Shown here: positions 21,910 to 38,320 of the stretch, piece by piece | How positions within the stretch are numbered: the first letter of the stretch is position 1 | Layout: each line of letters begins with the position of its first letter | Source: Lathyrus oleraceus | Lineage: Eukaryota; Streptophyta; Magnoliopsida; Fabales; Fabaceae | Direction of reading: 5' to 3' | DNA: 64,000 nucleotides | Assembly: GCF_024323335.1 (NCBI RefSeq) | Contig: NC_066583.1 | Coordinates: forward strand, 417,458,031 to 417,522,030 | Position numbers and translations under genes: made by a program | Notes under the pieces: generated by a model | Seen by the model: the letters and a program-made list of their open reading frames with translations, nothing else | Database searches by the model: none | What the model was told of the DNA's origin: nothing

Positions 21910-24900
21910 AATTAACTTGAACTAGAAGGTATGAATGACAACGGTCTTCATACATTCGTGGTGGAAGGTAATTAAATACGAAAAGACCCAAATTTTGTCC
22001 TTTTGAAATGCAATGGAGAAATGCATAAAGAAAATGTAACGAGTTTTAGCAGCATCAAGGTATTAGGGGTAGAATACCAAATCAATTCCAACCCTCGAGT
22101 CGACACTAAAATCATGCAAAGGTCGTCATTGACATGAGGACAATTGTGAGAATAAAATCGAAAAGGTTTATGGTACCAAAAGGATGACCGTAAAATTAAT
22201 AAAATCGCTACCACCAAAAGTATGACCGTAGAATTAATAAAATCGCTACCACTAAAAGGATGATAGCAATTCATTACGAATTCCAGGATCGTCATCACCA
22301 AAAGGATGATGGATAAACCAAACTTCAAAGGTGGCCATCACCAAAAGGATGATGGTTACAATTGCAACAACAAGGATCACCATCACCAAAAGGATGGTGG
22401 GAAGATCAATAACAAAACTTGCTATCACCAAAAGGAGGAAAGTTAGACATAATTCAAAGATTTCCATCATCAAAAGGATGATGTACATCACCAAAAGGAT
22501 GATGGTTATCCTGATAAAGCTTTCCATTACCGAGAGTATAATAGCAAGACTACCACTAAAAGGATGATAGTTAACTCATCAATCTTCAAAGATCACCATC
22601 ATCAAAAGGATGAAGGTAAGATCCAACAATCAAACTTGTTATCACCAAAAGGATGATAATAAGCCAATAGTTTTAATGATCACCATCACCAAAAGGATGA
22701 AGGTAAGATCAAACAACAAAACTTGTTATCACCAAAAGGATGATAATAAGTCAACGATCAGCATCACCAAAAGGATGAAGGTATTATCAAACGACAAAAC
22801 TTGTTACCACCAAAAGGATGATAATAAGTCAACAACTCAAATGATCACCATCACCAAAAGGATGAAGGTAAGATCAGAACAAAACTTGTTACCACCAAAA
22901 GGATGATAATAAGTCAATAACTTTAATGATCACCGTCACCAAAAGGATGAAGGTAAGATCAAAACAACAAAACTTGCTATCACCAAAAGGATGAAAGTCA
23001 GACACAATAAAATCCAATGATTTCCATCACCAAAAGGATGATGGTTATCCTGATAAAGCTTTCCATTACCGAAAGGATAATAGCAGGACTACCACCAAAA
23101 GGATGATAGTTAACTCATCAACTTTAAAGATCACCGTCATCAAAAGGATGAAGGTAAGATCCAACAACAAAACTTGTTATCACCAAAAGGATGATAATAA
23201 GCCAATAATTTTAATGATCACCATCACCAAAAGGATGAAGGTTAGATTAATAACAAAACTTGTTACCACCAAAAGGATGATAATAAGTCAACAATCACCA
23301 TCACCAAATGAATGAAGGTGAGATCATAACTTCGAAACCTGTTATCACCAAAAGGATGATACTAAGTCAATACAACTTCCAATATCACTGACACCAAAAG
23401 GATGACAGTATGATTGAACTTTCCCAATGTCACAATCACCGAAAGGGTGATAGCTTAAACCAAACTCCATAATATCTATCACCAAAAGGATGATGTTTTA
23501 GATCGAACTGGACGCCATTACCAAAAGGATGATGGTTAGACATAATAACAGAGATCACCATCAACAGAAGGATGATGGTTGAACCAAAATGACAAGGATC
23601 CCTACCACCACAAGGATCGCCGACACCAAAAGGATGACGGTAAGCTGTAATAATTGCAGAGGTCGCCGTTCACCAAAAGGATGAAGGTTGGGAAAAAACT
23701 TCAAGGATCGCCGACACCTAAAGGATGACGGTAAGATCACAAATTTCAAGGATTTACCATTACCAAAAGGATAACGATTATCATAAACAGGACAATGATC
23801 ATTATTCATCAAGGGACTTCCATTAAAAGGATGATAGTGAGAAAAACATTGTAAAAATAAGGCTACTGACAAAGTTCAATAAAACCGACTTGTTGGGTAG
23901 TATTGGAACATTACTGGGTAAGACTTGCTTGGGGGTATCAACAATAAAAGGTTGCAGAAAAATATTCTCGGAAAGATGTAATTTCCCCTTTTTACCGAAG
24001 GTTAAAGGAGACAACTTATTGAGGAACGATCAATGAGAAACAAGGTAGGAGTTAAAGGAACATTATTTGATTTAACTGAGGATAACATCTCATCAACAAA
24101 AGGTTAAAGGATGTAACTCAATGGGGAACACCCAACAATACATGGTAGGAACTCACTCAGAGAAAAAACCGATGATTCAACTGAGGATTGACTTGGATAC
24201 TTATGATTGAACTCTGGATCTTGATTTGTGTTATGTGCATAAATGATATGTATGCAATGATGAATGGCATACTTATTTTTGGAATGTTATGCATGAAGTG
24301 ACGCATGTGATGCATGTTTGAATGCAAAGAATGATTGGGTAGTTTGGGATTGGTCTCCCCTTTTCAAAGGCGATGTCTCTTCTGGATACCAATGCTGGTT
24401 GTATTTGTTTTTATGAGAATGCCAGCAAGGTGGACTTTGGTTTTTCTTGTAACTGTCAATATGGGTTGGAATATTGGTTGGTGGAAGGATCTGAATTCCC
24501 GACACTCGGTAGTTGATGATGTGATGAACATACAACGGATGTGAATACTCCCGGTGCCCCAAGTTTAATCTCTTGATGATATGTTGTGTATTTGCCCTTG
24601 AGACGATCTCGACATCTTCTTCTGATGCGTTTGGACGGCCTGTAATTGAGCATAGCGACATGATCAACGCATGATGATTATGCCTTTGACGTGCCCCAAG
24701 GATTCTTGTCAACATATGATGATGTACTAATGTAAACTTTTGACGTTTTTGTTGTGAATTCAAGCAGTTACTAGTGTATGTCATGGTCTGCTTGACCGAC
24801 TTAAAGATATGGAGGGAACTTTCCCCTTGCAATTTGGCTTGCCCTAGTCTGTAGGGTATTTAAAGAAATTCTCCTTAAAAGGAAACCTTTTAGGAATGAT

Positions 24901-26617
24901 CATCCCATGACATGTTCTGGGTTCGTTTCCTCCAATGTCCGACTCTTGCAATGGTTTGCCCTTGATTAGCCGGCCCTTAAGACGATTCTCTTTAATCGAC
25001 TGATCTTCAGAAGTTGGTTTTTATTGTATTCCTGGAGTAAATTGCCCCTGATTGGGCTGAGTATTTGAAGTTTTTTTCTCCATGGTCAACTGTTGCCTGG
25101 AGATTCGTCTTATACTGGCAAAATCTTAGGTCAACACAATCATTAGGTTGCCCTGCCCCCTGATCTATAGGATTATGAGGTGGTTTTGATTCGTGTCGGA
25201 ACCAACGGTCAAGTACCACTCGAATTGCCCCTTGTTGGAATTTCCTCGATGTCAAGTACTGACTTGCAGTTAATAATTGTTCATTCCAGAAATGGTGATT
25301 TTAATGCAAGATTTATGCAAGTTTTGAAAAACAATCATTCATTTGGAATGTTGTGGTAGTGTCTGACGAGTGGACCATGAGTCCAATCACGATGTTGATA
25401 TTAACTACCGTGTGAGTGATACAATAGGAATAGAATATTAGCAAATCTCTAGGAGTCAGCTTACACAACCTTGTTATAGTATGCTTTCAGAATAAATCTT
25501 ACTTCAATTAGGTCTTCTGAGGGTTGTAACATGGCTTGGTTCACGGTTATTGAAACAAGGATATAAGGCTCGAAGTTTATTTTAACCCACCCCTTCTTCA
25601 CAATGATCTCCAATCCTACGTTCAGTTAATTCAACACACACATTCAACTTTTAAGAGAGTTCGGTGATGTAAGATCTCTTGAAATGGCCGTCATCTCATT
25701 TTGTTATTCATGGATATTGGTGACCCTTTGATTTTTGTATGGTGGTCACCGATTCTTGTTTTGTTTTGTTGAGGACTTTCATGACCTCTTTTGATTTTTT
25801 GTTTTGATCCCTAACTTTTGCATGGACCACTTGTTGAAGCTTTAATCCATCGGGATTGCCCCAGTTTTTGGTTAAGTCTCCTTTTAGGGTGTTGGACTTA
25901 GCAGGCTCTTTCTTTGATTTTTTCGAATATGACTGCCAAGTCTTTTAGTTGTTGAAGAACAACCGACATAAATTTTGGATTTTTCAAGATTCCTTCGACA
26001 CTTCAGGATGTGTGGAAGAATGGAATGTATTTGATCCACATATGGGATATCTCCTCTTGTAGTTCAAAGTATGATTAACTGAACACTATCCTACCCCAGG
26101 TTAAGCGTAAGGGTTTTTTAAGATCCGAAAGAAACTCCTACTTCTAGGCTCGAAGCGGTTAACTAGGGATTAAATCCTTATCTCTCCAGCGTTTGGGGAA
26201 TTGAAACAATGCCTGTACATCATTAGCAAGATTTTATCCGAAAGCATACTATTAACAATTATGAGTATTTCGTTTTCGTCATCCTCCTTCCCATAATAGT
26301 TCGATAAAGAAGGTGAAGTGGAAAAGTATGTGTTTGTGCTTTGCAAATGCAATAATATGAGTGAATATGAAAGATTGATTCAAAACATGCATAATCATCC
26401 CATTAATAAGACCAAATACAAATAACAATGTTTAAAGCATACATTATTTAGACAAACAAGAACAAATTACAAGAATGCGAAATGGTAAAAAATGGCATAA
26501 TGATTGCCTTCATTCAAAGAAACGGGCCTTCATCTCTTGATTTGCTGTCAGACAAGCTTCATTAGGAATTGTTTTGCTTCTTCAGGCCGGTGTGAAGCTT
26601 TATCTTCGAACTTCACT
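21910..26617 (-). other. Non-coding 3' region of element B
   Basis: This 4.7 kb between gag and the polypurine tract replaces the expected pol. I find no reverse transcriptase, RNase H or integrase motif on either strand. The minus-strand frame at 24832-24287 (181 codons) has no recognisable family features and biased composition. The left third is the repeat array described separately; 23850-26617 is unique-looking non-coding sequence. Confidence 0.7.
22170..23850 (-). repeat. Array of about 40 covarying hairpin units
   Basis: Roughly 40 units at about 42-bp spacing share a core ACCAAAAGGATGA (plus strand) flanked by arms that pair. Examples are CCATCA/TGATGG, CACCATC/GATGGTG, GCTA/TAGC, ACTA/TAGT, ACTG/CAGT, CCG/CGG and TTATCA/TGATAA. 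The core is nearly constant while the arms change together. The region lies in the 3' untranslated part, where Ogre-type elements are known to hold variable tandem repeats. Confidence 0.88.
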
Positions 26618-28192
26618 CTACTCCGCATGCGCCGACATGGGATTTGTCGCAACATTTGGCCTAACTGGCGTGAAGGAAGCTGCTTTATTGTCAATCAGGT
26701 CTTGAACTTTGTGTTTGAAGGCCTTACAGTTCTCCACTGTGTGCCATGGGGCACCCATATAATACTCGTAATGAGCATTGGCATCATAGCCTGGTGGATA
26801 GGGTGGAATTGCAGGTGTTAGCTCTTTCAAAGCGATTGATCCATCCTTTAGCAGGTAGGGAAGGATCTTGCTGTACGGTATTGGCAGAGGATCATAATGT
26901 ATTTCTGGCCTCCTTACCCTCTACTAGTTAGGTTGACGTTGTGGTGGACCACATTGTTGTTGATTTTGGTATTGCTGCTGGTAGGTTGGCTGTTGATACG
27001 GCTGCTGATATTGTTGCTGATATGGTTGTTGATATGGTGTTGGTATGACAGCGGCAGCCTGATGATAAGACATGGGAACATATGGATGTGCCATATGTCC
27101 TCCTCCTCCCATTATGGCATTGGCCTGATCTTCTGGCTTCTTTGGGAGGTTAGGATATAATTTCTTCACTCTAGTTGAAGCATTAACGGCGCACGACAAC
27201 TTTCCTTTTCTGATCTGGCTCTCAATTCGTTCCCCCACAGAAGCGACCTCAGTGAAAGTTGGGAAGCTGGATCCTACCATTTTCTCCATGTATTGAGCAT
27301 GAAGAGTCCCCATAAACATATCAGTTAGCTCTTTATCAAGGAGAGGAGGTTGGACACGAGCTGCTAGCTCTCTCCAACGCTGGGCGTATTCCTTGAATGA
27401 CTCGTTGTTGCGTTGAGTCATGTCTTGCAACTGGGTGTGATTAGGCGCTAGATCAGTGTTGTATTGATAATGCCTAAGGAAGGCTTCAGCGAGATCCCTC
27501 CAGGACTGGACCTGTCCTCTCTCTAATTGCATATACCACTCCAAGGATGCCCCATTGAGGCTATCTTGGAAGTAATGAATGAGGAGTTAATCGTTGTTGA
27601 TGTGGGCCGCCATCTTGCGACAGTAAGCTCTAAGATGAGTTATAGGGCAGCTAATCCCTTTATACTTGTCAAAGTCCGGGACTTTGAATTTTTGCGGGAT
27701 CACCAAACCCGACACCAAGCACATATCGACATCGTCCAAACTGGGAGTAGTGTGAACCTCCAAGGACTTGAATTTATCTTCCAAAGCATGGAGTCTCTTA
27801 ATGGCTAGGTCTAGGAGGCCTCCAACAACAGGTTTGGCGGGTTGTGGCATGAAGAAAGCATCATACTGATCTTCATCACCCATCACTGATCCATGTCGAG
27901 CAGATGCAGCAAAATGTTCATGAGGGTTCATATTGACCATTGGAATAGGAATAAGGATCAATCTTCCTCTAGGATGGGCAGGGTTACCATCAAGATTAGT
28001 TACTCCAGGGATGCTAAGCAATGGTGATCCAAACTGAGCAGCAACTCTTCTGGCTTCAGCGCTAGTCTCAACATCTTTTTCCTTATGGGCTAGGAGCAAC
28101 ATGGTCTCGAGCAAACGATCCATTTTTTCTTGCATAGAGTCGATGTCTATTCTCATTGAAACTTGATTTGCCTCAAGCTGTTCGAGTGTCAT
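26618..28192 (-). pseudogene. gag: Ogre-type gag of element B, one frame with stop codons
   Basis: A single frame of about 525 codons runs from ATG at 28192 to the stop at 26618. It is interrupted only by TAA at 27589-27587 and two adjacent stops ending at 26921 and 26924. The N-terminus is coiled-coil-like. The middle carries the capsid region with FKVPDFDKYKG, YFQDSL, SWRDLAEAFLRHYQYNTDLA and ESFKEYAQRWRELAARVQPP. A Tyr/Gln/Pro-rich linker follows, then a C-terminal segment with a degenerate zinc-finger-like motif (YYMGAPWHTVENC) and KHKVQDLID. The two adjacent TAG codons lie in the Gln-rich segment and fit CAG to TAG transitions. It has no neighbouring pol. Confidence 0.88.
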
Positions 28193-29014
28193 ATTGTAGT
28201 TGTGGCGTGTCTCATACCGGTGTCGAGTAGTCAGTGTTACTGGACAAAGGGTAGAATACGGTGTAAGTTTTCATTTCTGGAAAATGATATGCAATGCATG
28301 TTGATGATATGCAAATGCATGATATTTTTCCATGTTTCTTTTCTCCAAGGAATACAAATACTCATGATCATTGACACGTAGGGTACGTCAGGGTAATAGG
28401 AAGAAGCGAAGGTTTTTCTGATTACTTAGAAATCCCAAAGGTAGGTTCTAAAGTTTGTGTTTTCAAGGAAGAAACTTAGAATCACAGATCATGTTCAAAG
28501 CCTTCTCGCAATGGTGGAATGGCCACATAATGATGAGAGTTTTGAACTGATCTAATCTAAGTGGGATTCTCATATTGTTCGAATATGGTGTAGACCCTTC
28601 AGTTCAATACTACACAATCGCCAATCATGAAAACAGACCTTGGGTTTAAGGCGAGGTTCCTAGAGTCACGAACCGTATTTAAAATTACCCCACAATAATG
28701 GGCTAGCCATATTGTGATGGAAACTCCGAACAGATCTACTCTAGGTGGAGTCTTTGTATTATTCCAATGAGGTGTATACCCATCGGTTCAATACTACACA
28801 ACTCCGGGTTCTAAGTTATTCTCAAAGCTCAGGTATAAAGCTTATCTCACAACATACATCAAGCCCCATATCATAGTATCAAAACACATTACATACAAGC
28901 AACATAATAAGATAAAAAGAAGCAATACAGAAGAAAGGAATATCGTTTTAACATTCGTAGTGAGTTGGACTAAATTAGGTTTGACTCTCTCTCGCTAGGA
29001 GCAAAGTTGCCATC
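28193..29014 (-). other. Leader of element B with candidate primer-binding site
   Basis: A non-coding leader. Directly below the LTR, minus-strand TGGCAACTTTGCTCC (29012-28998) matches the first part of the Ogre site TGGCGACTCTGCTGG with CpG-type changes. It is the best primer-binding candidate, but imperfect. Confidence 0.55.
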
Positions 29015-32000
29015 TGTCACACCTCGAAAAATGCGATCCCTCGCGATGGACGCGGAAAAAATTGTTCGAATAGAGTCCCCACCGAACTTTATTTATTCCA
29101 ATGAAGGAATGGGAAAATATCGATAAAACCTTTAATAAAATAGAATAATGGTCGTCACAACCATATTCAGGTTTGGGAGTCGATTACGCAAGGGGAAGGT
29201 ATTAGCACCCCTCACGTCCGTTGTACTCAACGGGAACCTTTTAGTCTACTTTGCTATTTGAATGTTAGTTGAATGTTATTTGCTTTCTTCGAGTGATTAA
29301 AATAGATAATAAATATGGATGGAGACCTCAGAAAAGGGGAAAAGGGAGGTTTTTTTATTAGTGTGCTCGCGAAGATATAACAATCTCCTGCCTACGTATC
29401 CTTATGGTGCAATAAGGAAGTCAGAGCATTCGTAGTTCGGGGAACTACGATTGGTTGGTGTTTTTTAATGAACGACTGTGTAGATCGCGTTCTAAAGGCT
29501 AAATGTTGGCTTGTCTACTCTCGGCGGAGGCTTAAGCACTAGTTTTTTGCACGCATTAGAAATGATTAAAGAGTGTTCTTTTTTAAAAGTGTTTTGGTCA
29601 AGTGGGGGTGACAAGTTGAATTAATGTGTTTGATGTTTTGTTTGGTTGTTTGTGATCGCACTGGGCGAGAAATTAGATTTGATGTGTTTAAGATATTTTG
29701 GAGAACGCCGAAAGATTGAGCAATGTGGTGCACACCAATCATTCAATTCTTTAGAGGAATAATAAGACGAACGCCTCCTATTCCATTTTTTGTTTAGGCT
29801 ATTATTGAAAGTCGTTTGCGGAAATTGAATATGCGCGGTAGTGAGGCTTGCGCCTCCCACTTGCTTATTTAAGGAAAAATAAGGTGGAGGCCACTCATTC
29901 CTTTATCCAAGTTTTTAAAAGTATTTTAATCGGAAGTCGAAATAAAATCGAGCAATATGGTGAGTGCCAATCGATCAATTATTTGAGGAATGGTGAGGCG
30001 AACGCCTCCCATTCTTCTTCATCGGAAGTTTAAATTATTAAAAGATATGTTCTTAGATGTTGTATTTGATATAGGAAAATAATTTTGAATTTGTATGAGT
30101 AAGGTTTTAATTGGATGACAAGAATTTGAGCAATATGGCATGCGCCAATCGTTCGATTATTCGAGAGTTGGTGAGGCGAACGCCACCCATTCTTCTTTAT
30201 CCGAAGTTTATAAAAAGTGTTAGAAATTATATTAATTTGGGAGAAATGATTTTCATTTGTATAATTATGATTCAGAAAAATAATTTGAACTTAGAAATTG
30301 TAGTTGATTTAGAAAAGTAATTTGAGTTTGTACGATTGCGGCTTTAATCGGAAATCGATAATTTGAGCAATATGGCGAGCGTCAATTATTAAATTATTCG
30401 AGAGATAGTGAGGCAAATGCCTCCCATCCTTTTATTATCCAAAATTTAGAATTAAAAGGGTTTAGAATTTATAGTTGATTTAATCGGTTGACAAGAGTTC
30501 GAGTAATATGGCGTGCACCAATCATTCAAGTACTTGAGAAATAGTGAAGCGAACGCTTACTATATCCTTTTCATCCCAAGTTTACTTTAAAAGGGAAAAT
30601 TCTTTAGAAGTTAAATTGTTTAGAAAATGGTTTGAATTTGTACGGAGTGTTAGTAAAATTATTTACATGTGAGGTTGATGGCGATGCTAAAAGCAATCGT
30701 CTTACAAAGGTATTTGAAAATGGGCCCGATGTTGAATAGAGAAATATGTGATTTTAATGGTTTAAAGTGGTTTTGAATTGATGAAATTGAAATGGTTTTG
30801 GAAATGATTATGAAATAATAGTGGAAAAATTCGATCACCATTTAATTATCAAAATTAATTGGTTAAAATTCGATTAAATTGATTAATTAAGATTAATTAT
30901 CAAAATTATTTAATTAAATCAAATAATCAAGTTAATTAAAATTAAGTAATCTAAATTAACTAATTAAACAAAATTTAATTAATTAATTTAATTAGAATGA
31001 AAATGGAACAAGTCACAACGTCGATTAAAAAATGATCGGATTGAATTAGTCTCAATGTGCTAATAGCCGGTTTGTACATTAGCGACAATGGAATCGAAGT
31101 GTCGTATGTAAGGACCGAAATGCGGCGAAAAATGTCATATTAATGTGTGGAAATTTTGGCGGCATATCGGTATGAAATTGCCGAATCCGTGGATCGAAAT
31201 CTGATTGAAAGGCAATGAAATTATATATTGGCGATACAATTATTATTTTCATAGTTTAAGAATTATCTACAAAATATGGGAAGTATAGAAGAAATGTCAA
31301 TGTGCCTAAAATTCATTCCAAAAGCCCAATACTTTGATTAAATTCCCTTTTTCCTAATAATGATATACACAAGAAAAAACAAAATAAAAATAAGTTTGAT
31401 TTTGTAAAAACATAATGAGAATAATTTCTCTTCCCCTGTAGACCGAAAATCTAGCAAACACTTCCTCCTTTCATAAAATTAACGTGAACCGTATAAACTT
31501 CATCCAAATAATCAAATTCAAACTGAGACAAGTTCAAATCAATTTCCGAATTCGACACACAAGTTCAATACCCAAACAGAAACAAATCAAAACAGTAGCA
31601 TCACAGTAATATTAATTCAATCAATAACATAACTAAAAAATGAACAACTACATTATAACAACGACACACCTAAAAACAACATTACAAAAACAATAACTGT
31701 ATAAAATAAAAAAATGAAAGATAGACAAAATAAATGAAAATGAAATAAGGAAAGAAAGGAACAAAAGTATAACCCAGTTGAATCGACACAAATTTCCGAT
31801 GAACATACAATTCAAAAAATAATTTCGAATTATTATCGTTATTGTTGTGAATCCGCGGTAGATCGGAAACGAATTGGAAAGTGACGCGTCATTGTTGGTG
31901 AGGGTTGTTTTGAATCACACATGTTGTTGTTGAGTCTGATGGAAAGATGCCGCCGACGACGAACAAATGCGAAGGGTGACGTCCGCGCGAGGCTCTCCGG

Positions 32001-32997
32001 AGGAAGGGTCGATGTTGTTGATGGCGAATGACGGATCTGTATGGGTGCGGTGGTGGTGATGCGGGTGAAAGAAGGAAGATGTTGACGGGAGATTATTGAG
32101 AGCTGTCCCCATATTCCGTTTTTCAAAATCCCTCCGCATTAGCTGTCCGCCTTTCAACCTTCTAGTGGAGTGGGATGCGTGGCCCCAATAGATATGAAGG
32201 AAATAGATATTATTATTATTATTATTTTTTTTTCTTCTGATTTTCCTGATTTTATTTATTAAGCAAAATAAAAAACATGCTAATTTATGATTGGTGGATA
32301 TGGAAAGTGAGGATAATGTATTAAATTCAAATTGATGGTCCAGATTAAATCAAAGAAGCACACTAAATTTTAAAATGTCAAAATCGCCTCTTCTAGATGA
32401 TTTAATTGACTTAAAATAATTTAAATCAACTAAATTAAATAGAATTCACAATTTCTAAAATGAATACGATAAAAATAAAATAAGAGCATGGAAAATTCTA
32501 TTTATTTTTCTGAATATTTTGGCGAAAGAATAAAAATAAAACTACTAAAAATGAATAAAAGTCAGGCGAAAATTTACTCGAAAAATTAAATCGGACGCAC
32601 TAAAATGATCAGCACAAAATATATTTATTGGAAAAATACAACGTTTCTTCAAATTCTAAAATAAATTTTCACCGGTTAAAAGGCTCAGACATATTAAAAT
32701 GCAGCGGAAGAAGTCATTGGAAAATATAACGAGCACACCAGCCTGAACTACGTGAACCATAGATTAATAATACTGGCGTCTGCAAGTTTAATTTCGAAAC
32801 TTTTTACCCACTGATTTTGCACGTACTTGAGAAATGATTTAACCAATTTGTCTGTATTTTCAATAATTTTTTCCGACTGATATTTTAGGTATTATTCATG
32901 ATGAAATGCATGTCATGTTGTGCATATGATGCAAATTGAAAATGAAATCAAATTTATGAGAATAAAAAAAATGCCTAGACAAAATTGGGGTATGACA
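29015..32997 (-). repeat. 5' LTR of element B (3983 bp)
   Basis: Intact partner of the interrupted LTR at 9949-21896. It contains the section 31046-31803 that is missing from the other LTR, the palindrome repeats at 29710-30570, and a structured LTR module (minus) near 29384-29450 with the inverted repeat CCTTAT/ATAAGG. Confidence 0.9.
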
Positions 32998-33002
32998 CCT
33001 AT

Positions 33003-33375
33003 CAACCAGAAAAAGCTCACCTTGTCCTTTCTCGAGTTAGAAAGACGCTGGCTCTCTGACACCAGTACTTCACAAGAGCTAATAAATCGAGAATCGTGGC
33101 AGATATGGAACAAGAGAATTCTACCTAGTGGGAAACCTTGGTTCAGTTCCAAGGAAAAATGGACACCTTCTAAGGTAACATGAACACCATAATGGAGTAC
33201 CTTCAAGCTCAGAAGGCTACTACCTCTACCTCTTCTACCAATCCTGCTATTGCTGTACTTACTGATGCCACTCCTGTCACCACCTCTATTGATGCTGTCA
33301 TGGACACTGTGATCTAACTTGTGGTAAGTCAGCCCATTTGTCAGCCGAGTTCTAGTAGGTATTGTTGCTGCCTAT
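33003..33375 (+). pseudogene. Start of gag of element A, truncated by element C
   Basis: From ATG at 33105 the frame starts MEQENST and later reads IMEYLQAQKATTSTSSTNP, matching the coiled-coil start of the C gag (MEHLEQENRELKDEI). In-frame TAG and TAA codons interrupt it, and element C cuts it at 33376. The upstream 33003-33104 matches the pre-gag spacer of C in part. Confidence 0.7.
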
Positions 33376-37444
<4,069 letters not shown>

Positions 37445-37453
37445 AAAATTAAG

Positions 37454-37470
37454 TTCCGACTCTGCTGGGG
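37454..37470 (+). other. Primer-binding site of element C
   Basis: TTCCGACTCTGCTGGGG contains the Ogre-type tRNA-Arg-like core CGACTCTGCTGGGG. It lies about 10 bp after the inferred LTR end, more than usual. Confidence 0.7.
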
Positions 37471-38320
37471 AGTAGTCCTCAGTGGGTTTAGCCTACTTTT
37501 TATATGTATATATTTGTATATTTGATGTTTGTATATTTGTTTGTGTGATATAATCTGTTTGTTGTGCTTGGTTGTCTGTGAGTGGTGAGATAAGTTCTAA
37601 CCCGAACTTGAGTGCAATTAAGATAGGAGGATGGTATAATCATGTTCGACTTGTGTGGAGTAGTCCTTAACAAGTTGACTTGAGACCCATCTACTCAGTG
37701 GAGACCCTTTTGAAGTTATTGATGTCACACGAGTTATTTGTGGTTAGGCATTACTTTCTCTAATTTGGGGGCTGAGAAGCTGATGACCATAGAACATTTA
37801 ACCCAACTTGGCCTATTTAAGACGTAGTGCAGAGACTGTTCAGGTGTAGACTTAATAATAGTTGTTACGCGATACTACACTCAGACGAGTTTTTGTTGAG
37901 AATATTATGGATTGATGAGTCAGTCATCCTAACCTATAATATCCGATAGATGGAATTAAGACTCTGGGAACTTTTTAGAACATGATCTACATGTTTTATC
38001 CTTAGTACACTCCTTTGGGATGGTTCTTAACCTGACTCCATGCTCGTGACTCACAATAAACCCTTGATTCTTGGTTGATCCAATTAAGTCTTGTCAATAT
38101 CAATGGAACTTGGGTGTTGATAAGGTGAAAACCATAATCCACCAAAATGGATGATTAATCTTGACAATGACTTGATTCATTCCTTGACCTTTGTTTGTTT
38201 TCCTTATGTGTGATCCCTTATTTGTGATTGTTGCATTCATGCATTCATGCACATCATAACATCCATCACAGAAAATAAATTTCAAGGAACTGAGGTTTTA
38301 TTTGCAAATATTTTCAGACA
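37471..38320 (+). other. Leader of element C
   Basis: Non-coding. It ends in a T-rich run and CAG (TATTTTCAG) four bases before the ORF1 start, a possible 3' splice site, but I cannot identify a matching donor. Confidence 0.5.

Larger units (their letters stand above)
9949..32997 (-). mobile_element. Element B: gag-only Ogre-type LTR retrotransposon
   Basis: Minus-strand element with a 5' LTR at 29015-32997, a primer-binding region just below 29014, gag at 28192-26618, a long non-coding 3' region, a polypurine tract at 21897, and a 3' LTR at 9949-21896 interrupted by copia element F. Read on the minus strand the LTR opens TGTCATACCCCAATTTTGTC and ends GAGGTGCGACA or GAGGTGTGACA. The flanks carry an exact 5-bp duplication, CCTAT. 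No protease, reverse transcriptase or integrase is visible between gag and the 3' LTR, so B would need enzymes from another element. Confidence 0.88.
2300..33375 (+). mobile_element. Element A: Ogre-like Ty3/gypsy element, 5' part, interrupted
   Basis: A is an old plus-strand element: 5' LTR (2300 to about 9214), primer-binding site, leader (to 9948), then the start of gag (33003-33375). Elements B and C have been inserted into it, so its own sequence is split. The exact CCTAT duplication around B (9944-9948 and 32998-33002) proves that the leader and the gag remnant were once contiguous. Unlike element C, A has no ORF1 between leader and gag. Its remaining body and 3' LTR should lie beyond element C, to the right of the window. 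Confidence 0.8.

Noticed and set aside
22170..23850. CRISPR-like regular spacing of the repeat units
   Set aside because: The units are degenerate, the intervening sequences are also repeats, the genome is a plant, and the array lies inside a retrotransposon.
24287..24832. 181-codon minus-strand open frame
   Set aside because: No recognisable domain, odd composition, and it lies in the non-coding 3' region of element B. Probably chance.
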